NCBI RefSeq assembly: GCF_000472385.1
Contig: NZ_AWZU01000018.1
Location: 260 to 64,259, forward strand
Length of the DNA stretch: 64,000 bases
Reading direction: 5' to 3'
Source of the DNA: Bradyrhizobium sp. ARR65
Lineage (GTDB): Bacteria; Pseudomonadota; Alphaproteobacteria; Rhizobiales; Xanthobacteraceae
The notes under the pieces were generated by a model. That model had not been told where the DNA came from. It saw only the letters and a program-made list of their open reading frames with translations, and searched no databases. A program made the translations under genes and the position numbers. This document shows, piece after piece, positions 34,564 to 43,070 of this stretch; position 1 is the first letter of the stretch, and every line of letters begins with the position of its first letter.

Positions 34564-35022
34564 CTAGCGGCCTGTTGAACCAAACCCGCCGTTGCCGCGC
34601 CCTGTGGACGACAGTGACATCACCGGAATGAGCTCGGCTTGCGCTACGGCGGCGATTACCATCTGCGCGATGCGCTCACCGCGGCGGATGGTGAAGGGCG
34701 CGCGGCCGTGATTGATCAAGAGCACGCAGATCTCGCCGCGATAATCCGCATCCACCGTGCCCGGCGCGTTCAGCACCGTCAGGCCATGCTTGGCGGCGAG
34801 CCCCGAGCGCGGCCGCACCTGGGCCTCATAGCCTTCCGGCAGCGCAATACTAAGGCCGGTCGGCACCATCGCGTATTGGCCCGGCTCGAGCACCAATGGC
34901 GCGCTCTCAGGAACCGCAGCCAGCAGATCTAGTCCGGCCGCATGCGCCGTCTGATAGGCGGGCAGCGGCAGGCCCTCGCCATGCGGCAGCCGCAGAACCT
35001 CGACTTTGATGATGCTGCTCAT
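34564..35022 (-). CDS. dut: Deoxyuridine 5'-triphosphate nucleotidohydrolase (dUTPase)
   Basis: 152-residue homotrimeric enzyme that hydrolyses dUTP to dUMP, keeping uracil out of DNA and supplying thymidylate synthesis. The five motifs are visible: AGLDLLA, RPRSGLAAKHGL, GTVDADYRGEI, RRGERIAQMVI and the C-terminal arm RGNGGFGSTG. The ATG at 35022 overlaps the coaBC stop (ATGA). The longer open frame to 35202 is antisense to nothing real and overlaps coaBC, so it is rejected. Confidence 0.95.
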   Translation of the reverse strand: MSSIIKVEVLRLPHGEGLPLPAYQTAHAAGLDLLAAVPESAPLVLEPGQYAMVPTGLSIALPEGYEAQVRPRSGLAAKHGLTVLNAPGTVDADYRGEICVLLINHGRAPFTIRRGERIAQMVIAAVAQAELIPVMSLSSTGRGNGGFGSTGR

Positions 35023-36449
35023 GCGGGCTTCCCCACCGCTTCGGCGACCTGCGCGACCAGCGCGACGGCGACCTCGTCCTTGGTCATGATCGGCCAGTCG
35101 TCGACACTGACCTCGGTACCATTGCGCCTGATCAGATGCACGGTGTTGCGGTCGCCGCCCATGACCCCGGTTGCGGGCGAAACGTCGTTGGCGACGATCC
35201 AATCACAGCCCTTGCGCTCCAGCTTGGCCTTGGCGTTGTCGATGAGATGTTCCGTTTCGGCGGCAAAACCAATGACGAGGTCCGGCCGCTTTTCCCTCAG
35301 TTTCGAGATGGTCGCCAGGATGTCGGGGTTTTCGACGAGCTCAAGCGGCGGCGGCGGCAGGTGACCTGAAGTCTTCTTCAGCTTCTGCCCGCCCTCATGC
35401 GCGACGCGCCAGTCGGCCACCGCGGCGGCGAAAATCGCGACATCCGCCGGCAGCGCCGCTTCCACACGCTCCAGCATCTGGCGGGCGGATTCCACATGCA
35501 CCACCGCAACACCCTTGGGATCGTCGAGCTCGACCGGGCCCGCGATCAGCGTGACGTCGGCGCCGGCGGCGCGTGCGGCGGCGGCAATCGCAAAGCCCTG
35601 TTTGCCGGAGGAGCGGTTGGCGATGTAGCGCACGGGATCGATCGGCTCGTGCGTGGGGCCGGCCGTGACCAGCACGCGCTTGCCGTATAGCGGCTGCGGC
35701 GCCACAGGGCGCAGAAAGCGCTCCGCTGCGGCCGCGATTTCCAAGGGCTCGGCCATGCGGCCGACGCCGGCTTCGCCCGCTTCCGCCATCTCGCCAGTAT
35801 TGGGGCCGATAAAGTGGATGCCGTCGCGCCTTAGCTGCTCGGCGTTGCGGCGCGTGGCCGCATTGCTCCACATCATCGGGTTCATCGCGGGCGCAAGCAG
35901 GATCGGCCGGCTCGCGGCGAGCAGAATGGCGCTGGCGAGATCGTCGGCATGGCCATGCGCCATCTTCGCCATCAGGTCAGCGGTCGCCGGCGCCACCACG
36001 ATCAGGTCGCAGTCGCGAGCCAGGCGGATATGGCCGGCGTCGAACTCGCTCTCGGGGTCGAACAGGTCGGTATAAGCGCGCTCGCCGGAGAGGGCGCTGG
36101 CCGCAAGTGCAGTGACGAATTGCTGCGCCGCCTTGGTTAGCACGCAGCGCACGCGAATATGGCGCTCCTTCAGCCGCCGGATCAGGTCCAGCGCCTTATA
36201 GGCGGCGATTCCGCCACCGATAATTAGGGTGACGCGGGCCTCGCCCGCTGCACGGGCGGGCTGCGGAGATACAGCAGGCGCCGTCGCCGACGACGCCGGA
36301 GGGTCCGTCGCGGTCACCGGACTGTCCCCCAGATACTCGCGCAGGATCACCCGGACCTCTTCCTCGACCGAACGGCCATTCCTAGCCGAGCGCAGGCGGA
36401 GAGAAGCTTTGATGGCGTCGTCGAGCTTTCGGATGGTCAGGCTGGCCAT
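35019..36449 (-). CDS. coaBC: CoaBC with N-terminal ribbon-helix-helix domain
   Basis: 476 residues. Residues 72 to the end are the bifunctional enzyme that joins cysteine to phosphopantothenate (CoaB) and decarboxylates the product (CoaC) in CoA synthesis: VTLIIGGGIAAYKALDLI, the catalytic-histidine region AGHIRLARDCDLIVVAPATADL, APAMNPMMW, and the CoaB start KRVLVTAGPTHEPIDPVRYIANRSSGKQG. Residues 1-40 (MASLTIRKLDDAIKASLRLR and on to VILREYL) are a FitA/Arc-like ribbon-helix-helix domain, joined by a Pro/Ala linker 41-70. In CoaC, the usual Cys-containing loop (ACG-D-x-G-x-GRM) reads EMAEAGEAGVGRM with no cysteine. Start ATG 36449 has GGAAG upstream. Confidence 0.9.
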   Translation of the reverse strand: MASLTIRKLDDAIKASLRLRSARNGRSVEEEVRVILREYLGDSPVTATDPPASSATAPAVSPQPARAAGEARVTLIIGGGIAAYKALDLIRRLKERHIRVRCVLTKAAQQFVTALAASALSGERAYTDLFDPESEFDAGHIRLARDCDLIVVAPATADLMAKMAHGHADDLASAILLAASRPILLAPAMNPMMWSNAATRRNAEQLRRDGIHFIGPNTGEMAEAGEAGVGRMAEPLEIAAAAERFLRPVAPQPLYGKRVLVTAGPTHEPIDPVRYIANRSSGKQGFAIAAAARAAGADVTLIAGPVELDDPKGVAVVHVESARQMLERVEAALPADVAIFAAAVADWRVAHEGGQKLKKTSGHLPPPPLELVENPDILATISKLREKRPDLVIGFAAETEHLIDNAKAKLERKGCDWIVANDVSPATGVMGGDRNTVHLIRRNGTEVSVDDWPIMTKDEVAVALVAQVAEAVGKPA

Positions 36450-36506
36450 GGCAGCTTCCGAGGTGGCGATGCCTGCAATGCTAGCACCACGATGATTGCA
36501 ATGCAA

Positions 36507-38081
36507 TCAAAGTCGCGTAACGGCAACGAGGATGCCGATGAAAGTGGCGGCAATGATCCAGAGCGCAATGGTGCGCCAGCGGGTCTTCCTGCTCTCGCTG
36601 CGGCCCATGGCGGCGATGGTTTCCGGTGACAGGTGGACCCCCTCGCGGGTCATGCGCTCGAGCTGCTCCAGCACGGCCACCGCGCGGCCGGCGATGATCG
36701 GCAGTCCCGCGAACACCCGCGCGAGCTCGCCGGCGCCGGTTGCCGCGGTCTGGATGCGCCCCACCGGGCCGAGATTGCGCTCGATCCATTCCCGCACCAC
36801 CGGATCGGCGATCCGCCAGATGTCGAGCTTGGGATCGAAGCTGCGTGCCACGCCCTCGACCACCACCATGGTCTTCTGCAACAGGATCAGCTCGGGCCGG
36901 GTGCGCATGTCGAACAGGCCGGTGACCTCGAGCAGCAGCGTCAGCAGCCGCGCCATGGAGATTTCCTCGGCGGTGCGGTTGTGGATCGGTTCACCGATGG
37001 CGCGGATCGCTTGCGCGAAATTCTCGACTGAATGGTGTGGCGGCACGTAGCCGGCCTCGAAATGCACCTCCGCGACGCGCCGATAATCGCGGGTGATGAA
37101 GCCGAGCAGGATTTCGGCGAGAAAACGGCGCTCTTTGGTGCCGAGCCGGCCCATGATGCCGAAATCGACCGCCACCAGCCGCCCCTCATCGTCGAGGAAC
37201 AGATTGCCCGGATGCATGTCGGCGTGGAAAAAGCCGTCGCGCAGCGCGTGACGCAAGAAGCTCTGGATCACCTTGCGGCCGAGATCGGGCAGGTCGACAT
37301 TGGCCTGCAACAGGCGGGCATGATCCGACAGCGGGATGCCGTCGATCCACTCCATCGTCAGCACGTTGTGAGTGGTGCGGTCCCAGTCCACCGCGGGAAC
37401 GCGGAAATCCGGATCTCCTTGGGTGTTTTCCGCCATCTCGGAGAGCGCGGCCGCTTCCAGCCGCAAATCCATCTCCATCGCGACCGAGCGCGACATCGTG
37501 TTGATGACCTCGACCAGCCGCAACCGCCGCGCCTCCGCCGAATGCGCCTCGGCCTTATGTGCGACAAAGAAGAAGTCGGAGAGATCGCGGCGGAAGCGGG
37601 AAGCCACATTCGGCCGCAGCACCTTGATCGCAACCGGGCGGCGCACCCCGTCGCGCAACACCTCGCCGCGATGCACCTGTGCGATCGAGGCCGCCGCGAC
37701 CGCCGGACCGAAGCTGGCAAAGGCGTCCTTGATCGGCCGCTCCAGCGAGGCTTCAATCACAGCCTCGGCTTCGTCCTGCGGGAAGGGCGGCAGCCGGTCC
37801 TGCAAGCTTTCCAGGTCTCGCGCCAGCCCGACGCCGACCACGTCCGGGCGCGTCGCCAGAAACTGGCCGAGCTTCAAATAAGCGGGGCCCATCCGCTCCA
37901 ACGCGCGCGACAGCCTGGGGCCGGATTTGGCGCCGCGCCGCTCGATCAGCCGCGCGATCTTGATCGCAAGCTGGCTTGGCGCCGGCACCAGCGCGGGGTC
38001 GACGACGCCGAACACGCCTTCGCGTGCCAGCACAAAAGTGGCGCGGGTCAGCCGCAAGACATGGGTTGCTGCTGAAATCAC
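36507..38081 (-). CDS. ubiB: Ubiquinone biosynthesis protein UbiB
   Basis: 524-residue atypical kinase-like (ABC1/ADCK) ATPase needed for ubiquinone synthesis. The KxGQ motif is in MGPAYLKLGQFLATRPDVV, the ATP-binding VAIKVLRPN lysine follows, then ADMHPGNLFLDDEGRLVAVDFGIMG with the catalytic-type aspartate and DFG. Two C-terminal hydrophobic stretches (the last WIIAATFIGILVAVTRL) anchor it in the membrane. The start is GTG at 38081, overlapping the ubiE stop as GTGA; the open frame upstream of it lies in ubiE. First part of ubiE-ubiB-coaBC-dut. Confidence 0.93.
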   Translation of the reverse strand: MISAATHVLRLTRATFVLAREGVFGVVDPALVPAPSQLAIKIARLIERRGAKSGPRLSRALERMGPAYLKLGQFLATRPDVVGVGLARDLESLQDRLPPFPQDEAEAVIEASLERPIKDAFASFGPAVAAASIAQVHRGEVLRDGVRRPVAIKVLRPNVASRFRRDLSDFFFVAHKAEAHSAEARRLRLVEVINTMSRSVAMEMDLRLEAAALSEMAENTQGDPDFRVPAVDWDRTTHNVLTMEWIDGIPLSDHARLLQANVDLPDLGRKVIQSFLRHALRDGFFHADMHPGNLFLDDEGRLVAVDFGIMGRLGTKERRFLAEILLGFITRDYRRVAEVHFEAGYVPPHHSVENFAQAIRAIGEPIHNRTAEEISMARLLTLLLEVTGLFDMRTRPELILLQKTMVVVEGVARSFDPKLDIWRIADPVVREWIERNLGPVGRIQTAATGAGELARVFAGLPIIAGRAVAVLEQLERMTREGVHLSPETIAAMGRSESRKTRWRTIALWIIAATFIGILVAVTRL

Positions 38082-38839
38082 AAACGCCAGCCCGAATGCA
38101 ATGCCACGATCCCCCCGGACAGCATTTGCCAGCCGACGCGCGAGAATCCGCCGGCGCGGATCATGTCGGCGAAAGCGGCGGGCTTGGGAAATCTGCGGAT
38201 GGACTCGACGAGATACTGATAGGACTCGGCATCGCCCGTCACGACGCGGCCGAGCGGCGGGATCACCTTGAACGAGAATAAATCGTAAAGCCGATCGAGT
38301 CCCGGCACCTCGACGGTTGAAAATTCCAGGCACAGAAAGCGTCCGCCGGGCTTGAGCACGCGAAACGCCTCTTTCAGCGCCAGATCGATCCGCGGCACGT
38401 TACGGATGCCGAAGGCGATAGTGTAGCCGTCGAAACTGCGATCGGGAAAGGCGAGCGTCTCCGCGTTGCCGTCGACAAACGAGACGCGGTCGTCGAGATG
38501 CTGGAGAAGCGCACGTTCGCGCCCGACATTGAGCATATTCTCGTTGATGTCGCAGACGGTGGCATGAAAGCCGGCGCCGGAGGCTTTTGCCGCGCGAAAA
38601 GCGATGTCGCCGGTGCCGCCGGCCACATCGAGCAGCGCGAAGGGCGCATCGCTCTTCGGCGGATTGAGCGTGTTGATCATGATGTCCTTCCAGACCCGAT
38701 GCAGGCCCATCGACATCAGATCGTTCATCAGGTCATAGCGCGAGGCCACGCTGTGAAACACCTGGTTGACCAGCGTCTGCTTGTCGCCCAGGGGCACGTC
38801 TCGAAAGCCGAAATGCGTGGTCTGGTCCGGTTGACTCAT
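38078..38839 (-). CDS. ubiE: Ubiquinone/menaquinone C-methyltransferase UbiE
   Basis: 253-residue SAM-dependent methyltransferase that methylates the benzoquinone ring (DDMQH2 to DMQH2). SAM motif I is LLDVAGGTGDIAFRAA, followed by VCDINENMLNVG, and the signature RVLKPGGRFLCLEFSTVEVPGL; the YDLMNDLMSMGLHRVWK start region is typical. I chose the ATG at 38839 (MSQPDQTTHFGF) with AGGA upstream; an earlier ATG at 38902 would add 21 residues. First gene of the minus-strand ubi-coa-dut unit, divergent from mutM. Confidence 0.94.
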   Translation of the reverse strand: MSQPDQTTHFGFRDVPLGDKQTLVNQVFHSVASRYDLMNDLMSMGLHRVWKDIMINTLNPPKSDAPFALLDVAGGTGDIAFRAAKASGAGFHATVCDINENMLNVGRERALLQHLDDRVSFVDGNAETLAFPDRSFDGYTIAFGIRNVPRIDLALKEAFRVLKPGGRFLCLEFSTVEVPGLDRLYDLFSFKVIPPLGRVVTGDAESYQYLVESIRRFPKPAAFADMIRAGGFSRVGWQMLSGGIVALHSGWRL

Positions 38840-38931
38840 TGCTCGTGGTCCTGGAGGTGCCCCGCGGGATTCGATGCGGGCATAGGACATTTGGCCTGTC
38901 ATTGCGAGCGCAGCGAGGCCACACTGGCTAT

Positions 38932-39014
38932 GTCATTCCGGGATGCTGCGTTAGCACCAGACCCGGAATCTCGAGATTTTCGGGTTCGATGCCGGCACAT
39001 CGGCCCGGAATGAC
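38932..39014. repeat. Dispersed intergenic repeat (GTCATTCCGGG ... CCCGGAATGAC)
   Basis: An imperfect inverted repeat with arms GTCATTCCGGG and CCCGGAATGAC and an inner ACCCGGAATCTCGAG block. A related copy lies at 50330-50447. It fills the middle of the ubiE/mutM divergent gap (38840-39136), which otherwise contains the GTCATTGCGAGCGCAGCGAGG word just before it and no gene. Confidence 0.75.
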
Positions 39015-39136
39015 GCCGTCCAAGACCGACTGCTTCCCCGCTTCGCTGCGCTCGCGACGACTGCGACTTGCCGGGACCATAGCGCGCCTGGCGCAATGGC
39101 GGTATCACGTCATCCACATAAGGTGAACGACAGAAA

Positions 39137-40042
39137 ATGCCCGAATTGCCCGAGGTCGAAACCGTCCGCCGCGGCCTGCAGCCCGTGATGGAAGGGGCCA
39201 AAATTGTCAAGGCGGAAGCCCGCCGCAAGGACCTGCGATTTCCGTTTCAGAAGGATTTTGCCGCCCGCCTGCACGGCCAGACGGTCACCGGGCTGGGACG
39301 GCGGGCCAAATATCTGCTCGCTGATCTCGCCTCCGGCGACGTGCTGCTGATGCATTTGGGCATGTCCGGCTCGTTTCGCATCCGGAAAGCGGGCGAGGAG
39401 CAGGTACCCGGCCAGTTTCACCATCCGCGCGACAAGGACGAAACCCATGACCACGTGGTGTTTCACATGTCCTCCGGCGCGGATGTCGTCTTCAACGATC
39501 CGCGGCGCTTCGGCTACATGAAGATCATCGCGCGCAATGCGATCGACGAGGAGCCGCTCTTGCAGGGGCTCGGCCCCGAACCGCTCGGCAACGAATTCGA
39601 TGCCGCGATGCTGGCGCGCGCCTGCGCCAACAAGAAAACCAGCCTGAAGGCGGCGCTGCTCGATCAGCGCGTGGTTGCGGGGCTCGGCAACATCTATGTG
39701 TGCGAGGCCCTGTACCGCGCTCATCTGTCGCCGCGCCGATTGGCGGCAACTCTTGCCACTAAGGCCGGACAACGCAAGAGCGTTGCCGGGGGCGAGCCCA
39801 CCGAGCACGCGGCGCGTCTGGTGGAGGCGATCCACGCCGTCCTCAATGAGGCGATCAAGGCCGGCGGTTCATCGTTGCGAGATCACCGGCAGGCCAACGG
39901 CGACCTTGGCTATTTCCAGCATTCGTTTCAGGTCTACGATCGCGAAGGCGAAAAGTGCCAGACCAAGGGCTGCAGCGGCATCATCCGCCGCTTCACCCAG
40001 AACGGCCGCTCCACCTTCTGGTGCCCGAAGTGCCAGAAGTGA
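39137..40042 (+). CDS. mutM: Formamidopyrimidine-DNA glycosylase
   Basis: 301 residues. Removes 8-oxoguanine and other oxidised purines and nicks the strand. The catalytic N-terminus PELPEVETVRRGL (Pro2, Glu3), the lysine region LMHLGMSGSFRI, the helix-two-turn-helix in LLDQRVVAGLGNIYVCEALYRA, and the C-terminal zinc finger C-x4-C-x16-C-x2-C (KCQTKGCSG and FWCPKCQK) are all intact. Divergent from ubiE, the order found in many alphaproteobacteria. Confidence 0.96.
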   Translation: MPELPEVETVRRGLQPVMEGAKIVKAEARRKDLRFPFQKDFAARLHGQTVTGLGRRAKYLLADLASGDVLLMHLGMSGSFRIRKAGEEQVPGQFHHPRDKDETHDHVVFHMSSGADVVFNDPRRFGYMKIIARNAIDEEPLLQGLGPEPLGNEFDAAMLARACANKKTSLKAALLDQRVVAGLGNIYVCEALYRAHLSPRRLAATLATKAGQRKSVAGGEPTEHAARLVEAIHAVLNEAIKAGGSSLRDHRQANGDLGYFQHSFQVYDREGEKCQTKGCSGIIRRFTQNGRSTFWCPKCQK

Positions 40043-40133
40043 GCGCGGCTGGGGCGCCGACCTGCGCTTGCCGCGAGAGCGATCAGAGGGCATGAGATTA
40101 GGTTAAATCATCATCGCGCTCTAAATTTTGTTT

Positions 40134-40182
40134 GAGCATGATCTTTTCGGAAAACCGCTGCCCGCTTTTCCGGATCATGCTC
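40134..40182. repeat. Palindromic element GAGCATGATC ... GATCATGCTC
   Basis: Outer arms of ten bases are exact, and inner arms CGGAAAA and TTTTCCG extend the stem around an 11-base loop. It touches the stop codon of the AraC gene and lies between convergent mutM and araC genes, so it can end both transcripts. A rearranged relative is at 58033-58176. Confidence 0.85.
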
Positions 40183-40955
40183 TAGCGATAGAAGGCGCTG
40201 GGCGGAATGCCAAAATGCTTGCGGAACATGGCCGTGAAGGCACTCTGGCTCGCATAGCCGCTGTCGAACGCGACATCGATGATCTTTTCCCCGCGCGCAA
40301 GCCGCTGCAGGGCGAACAGGAGTCGCGCCTGCTGGCGCCACTGGCCGAAGGTCATACCGGTCTCCTTCGAGAACAGCCGGTGCAACGTCTTCGCCGTTAC
40401 GCCGATCCGGTCCGCCCATTGCTGGGCGGTAGTGACATCGTCGGGCCTTGAGGTCAGGGCTTCGCAGATCGTTCGCAGGCGGATATCGCGCGGTGCAGGA
40501 AGATGCAGCGGGAGCGCATCGAACTTGCGCAGCTCGTCGAGCAGCAGAAGCAGAAGGCGCTCGTCGCGCGAACCTCTCTCGTAATCGATCGGCACGGCGA
40601 CGGCTGCAACGATCAATTCGCGCAGCAGCGCGGAGACCGCGATGACGCAGCTCGTTCGCGGCAGATGCGGTGCCGCGTCCGGATCGACGAATACCGTGCG
40701 GATCTTCACCTCACCGCACATCTGCACTTCATGTTCGAGGTCGGCGGCGAGCCAGAGCGCACGATTCGGCGGCACGACCCAGGAGCCGGCGGCGGAGCGA
40801 ACGATCATGACGCCTGTTATGGCGTGAAGAAGCTGGCCGCGTGGATGCGCGTGCAATCCCGTGGACGTGCCGCTCGGATAGTCGATCTCCATTGCCGCGA
40901 TCGGCCGGGGAGTGGCGTGATAGTCGAGGTGACGCCTTATGAGATCGTCAAGCAT
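40182..40955 (-). CDS. AraC family transcriptional regulator with cupin domain
   Basis: 257 residues. The N-terminal cupin (GTSTGLHAHPRGQLLHAITGVMIVRSA to the VPPNRALWLAADLEHEV block) probably binds an effector, and the C-terminal double helix-turn-helix (TAQQWADRIGVTAKTLHRLFSKETGMTFGQWRQQARLL, then DVAFDSGYASQSAFTAMFRKHFGIPPS) binds DNA. The arrangement, with a divergent small-molecule exporter 94 bases away, is like NimR and its transporter in E. coli, so it likely controls that gene. Effector not known. Confidence 0.88.
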   Translation of the reverse strand: MLDDLIRRHLDYHATPRPIAAMEIDYPSGTSTGLHAHPRGQLLHAITGVMIVRSAAGSWVVPPNRALWLAADLEHEVQMCGEVKIRTVFVDPDAAPHLPRTSCVIAVSALLRELIVAAVAVPIDYERGSRDERLLLLLLDELRKFDALPLHLPAPRDIRLRTICEALTSRPDDVTTAQQWADRIGVTAKTLHRLFSKETGMTFGQWRQQARLLFALQRLARGEKIIDVAFDSGYASQSAFTAMFRKHFGIPPSAFYR

Positions 40956-41049
40956 GTCCCAATCTCGCTAGATCTCGTCATTCTACCGCGAGACCGATCG
41001 GATCGCGATTCGTTACCAGACAGGTCCGCCCACCGTCCCGCGAGGTCTC

Positions 41050-41964
41050 ATGCTCAAGCGCAATTTAGCCTTTCTCTATCCCTTTTTTGCCATCGTCCTG
41101 TGGGCGGGAAATGTCATCGTCTCGCGGCTGTCCGCGCACGCCATTGGTCCGCAGGCCATCACCTTCTATCGCCTGCTGCTGGCGGTTCTCTTGATGAGTC
41201 TGTTCGTCGCAGGCCCCGCGTGGCGCAACCGGCAGGCGGTCTGGCCCCATCTCGGTCAGTTCGTCATTCTCGGCTTTCTCGCCATGTGCCTGTTCCAGAG
41301 CTTGTCCTATCTGGCGGCGGAAACGACGACGGCGACGAATATGGCGGTCTTCACGGCACTGACGCCGCTACTGAGCGTCGGCCTCAGTGCGCTGCTGCTC
41401 GGCGAGCCGCCGACCATAGGCATGGTCGGCGGCGGCTTTTTGTCGCTGGCGGGCCTCGTCTATCTCGTCAGCAGCGGCACCCCCGGAGCGCTCCTGCACG
41501 AGGGTGTTCATGTCGGCGACCCCCTCATGCTGCTGGCGGCCGTCGTCTATGCGCTTTACGGGGTGTTGCTGAAACGCTGGAATCTCGGCGTGACCGGCTG
41601 GGAATCGACCTATCTGCAGGCGCTATGTGCGCTGGCGATCATGTTTCCCGCCTTTCTTGCGACGCCGGCGCCGCTGCGCCAGCTCAATCGGGACACCCTG
41701 CCGTTGATCGCCTACGCCGGCGGACTGGCCTCGGTGGTGCTGCCGTTCTTGTGGGTCCGCGGCGTTCACCAACTCGGACCCAACCGTTGTGCCGTGTTCA
41801 TGAACCTGCTGCCCGTGCTTACGGCAGCCGGCGCGATCGTCATGCTCGGTGAGCCGATTCGGTCCTATCACATCGTCGGCGGCGGCCTCGCGCTGCTCGG
41901 CGTCGCCGTTGCGCAGATCGTCAGGCGCCCGTTGCTTCGCCGCGCCGCGCTGGCGGTCGAGTAA
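41050..41964 (+). CDS. DMT family transporter (EamA domains)
   Basis: 304-residue membrane protein with two EamA repeats and about ten hydrophobic segments, starting NLAFLYPFFAIVLWAGNVIVSRL. Members export metabolites, amino acids or toxic compounds by proton exchange; the substrate cannot be told. The start ATG follows CGAGGTCTC. It is divergent from the AraC-type regulator, which suggests induction by the exported compound, and convergent with the ParA gene. Confidence 0.88.
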   Translation: MLKRNLAFLYPFFAIVLWAGNVIVSRLSAHAIGPQAITFYRLLLAVLLMSLFVAGPAWRNRQAVWPHLGQFVILGFLAMCLFQSLSYLAAETTTATNMAVFTALTPLLSVGLSALLLGEPPTIGMVGGGFLSLAGLVYLVSSGTPGALLHEGVHVGDPLMLLAAVVYALYGVLLKRWNLGVTGWESTYLQALCALAIMFPAFLATPAPLRQLNRDTLPLIAYAGGLASVVLPFLWVRGVHQLGPNRCAVFMNLLPVLTAAGAIVMLGEPIRSYHIVGGGLALLGVAVAQIVRRPLLRRAALAVE

Positions 41965-41994
41965 GATACGCGCTTTGCGCAGCGATAGCGCGCG

Positions 41995-42786
41995 CTAAAG
42001 GCAGGCGTCCCAGGATGGGTCGATGTCGCGCCATGCCGGAAGCGGCGGGACCACGGGCGCGGTCGGCCGCACGGGTGTCTCTCCGAACACGAATCGGAAC
42101 GGCTCCTCCCTGAATTCGCCCGCAGCTTCTTCCCCGGCCACCATTGAGCCGTGCAGGCGGTTGTCGATCCACCTCCACAATTCGCGGATTTCCGCGGCGG
42201 ATTTGCCTGATGGCGCGTATTCGCTCACGGCAAGGCCGGCAGCGAGCGCGTCCTGGTGGTCGTTGCGCATCACGATGAAAGGCTGTGCCAGCACCTCGGC
42301 CAGATCGCGCGGCGCCCGCTCGTCGAGCACCGAGGTCGCGTCGTTCACGCGATGGCCGCCGCGAATCGGCGTCTGGTTGAGGACGAAGGCGAACGGGGTG
42401 CGCCAGGCGCGGGCCACGGCCAGCGTCGGCACCATCGCCTCGATGTCGGCGACACTAGGGCGCGCAGGAATGATGCAGAGGTCGGAGTAGCGGATGGCCG
42501 CCGTGGTCGCGGCATTGGTGCCGCTCGCGGTATCGATCACGGTGAGCGTCACACCGCCGCGTTCCAGCGCCTGCAAGCGCTGCTCGATATCCCGGGCATC
42601 GTAGACGGCCTCGACGATCGGTTCGGCCAGGCCGCGGCGAGCCTGCCAGTTCGAGAGCGTGCCCTGTTTGTCAGTCTCGATCAGTCGGACGTTGTGCCTG
42701 GCGTCCCTCGCCGCCAGCGCGAGCCCAATGGCGAGCGTACTCTTGCCGCTGCCACCCTTTTGGGTGGCCAAAACGATCGTATACAT
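41995..42786 (-). CDS. Orphan ParA/MinD-type ATPase
   Basis: 263 residues with the deviant Walker A TQKGGSGKSTLAIGLALAA at about 9-27, including the signature lysine, Walker B TVIDTASGTNAA near 85, and the SDLCIIPARPSVADIEA switch region. No parB, parS or par-like gene adjoins it, and it is flanked by an exporter and an acetyltransferase. Such orphan ATPases position protein clusters (PpfA, MipZ, McdA type) rather than DNA. The C-terminal tail, rich in proline (TPVRPTAPVVPPLPAWRD), is not a usual ParA element. Cargo is unknown. Confidence 0.85.
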   Translation of the reverse strand: MYTIVLATQKGGSGKSTLAIGLALAARDARHNVRLIETDKQGTLSNWQARRGLAEPIVEAVYDARDIEQRLQALERGGVTLTVIDTASGTNAATTAAIRYSDLCIIPARPSVADIEAMVPTLAVARAWRTPFAFVLNQTPIRGGHRVNDATSVLDERAPRDLAEVLAQPFIVMRNDHQDALAAGLAVSEYAPSGKSAAEIRELWRWIDNRLHGSMVAGEEAAGEFREEPFRFVFGETPVRPTAPVVPPLPAWRDIDPSWDACL

Positions 42787-43070
42787 AGAGGTATCCTTAG
42801 GAGTTTACGGGGTTTTGCGGATACGCCACACTGAGCTGCATCGCCTTTCGCGATGCCGAGCGATTCTCGCTCAGGACGTTCCGGCCCGATCCCAAGGAGA
42901 GGGAGATCGCGGTAGTCCGATTCGCTAATGGCCGAGGATGACTGATTATGGCAGTCGTGACAACTCCGTACGAGTACGATCGTGCGTGATATCGCGGCTG
43001 CGCTACCTGGAGCACGAAGATAGAGCGGGCTGACTAGTCCAAGACCACTCATCCCGCGGTGAGAAGATTG

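Noticed and set aside
42787..43058. A small gene in the ParA-acetyltransferase gap
   Set aside because: Frames are short, with no start plus ribosome site and no recognisable motif.
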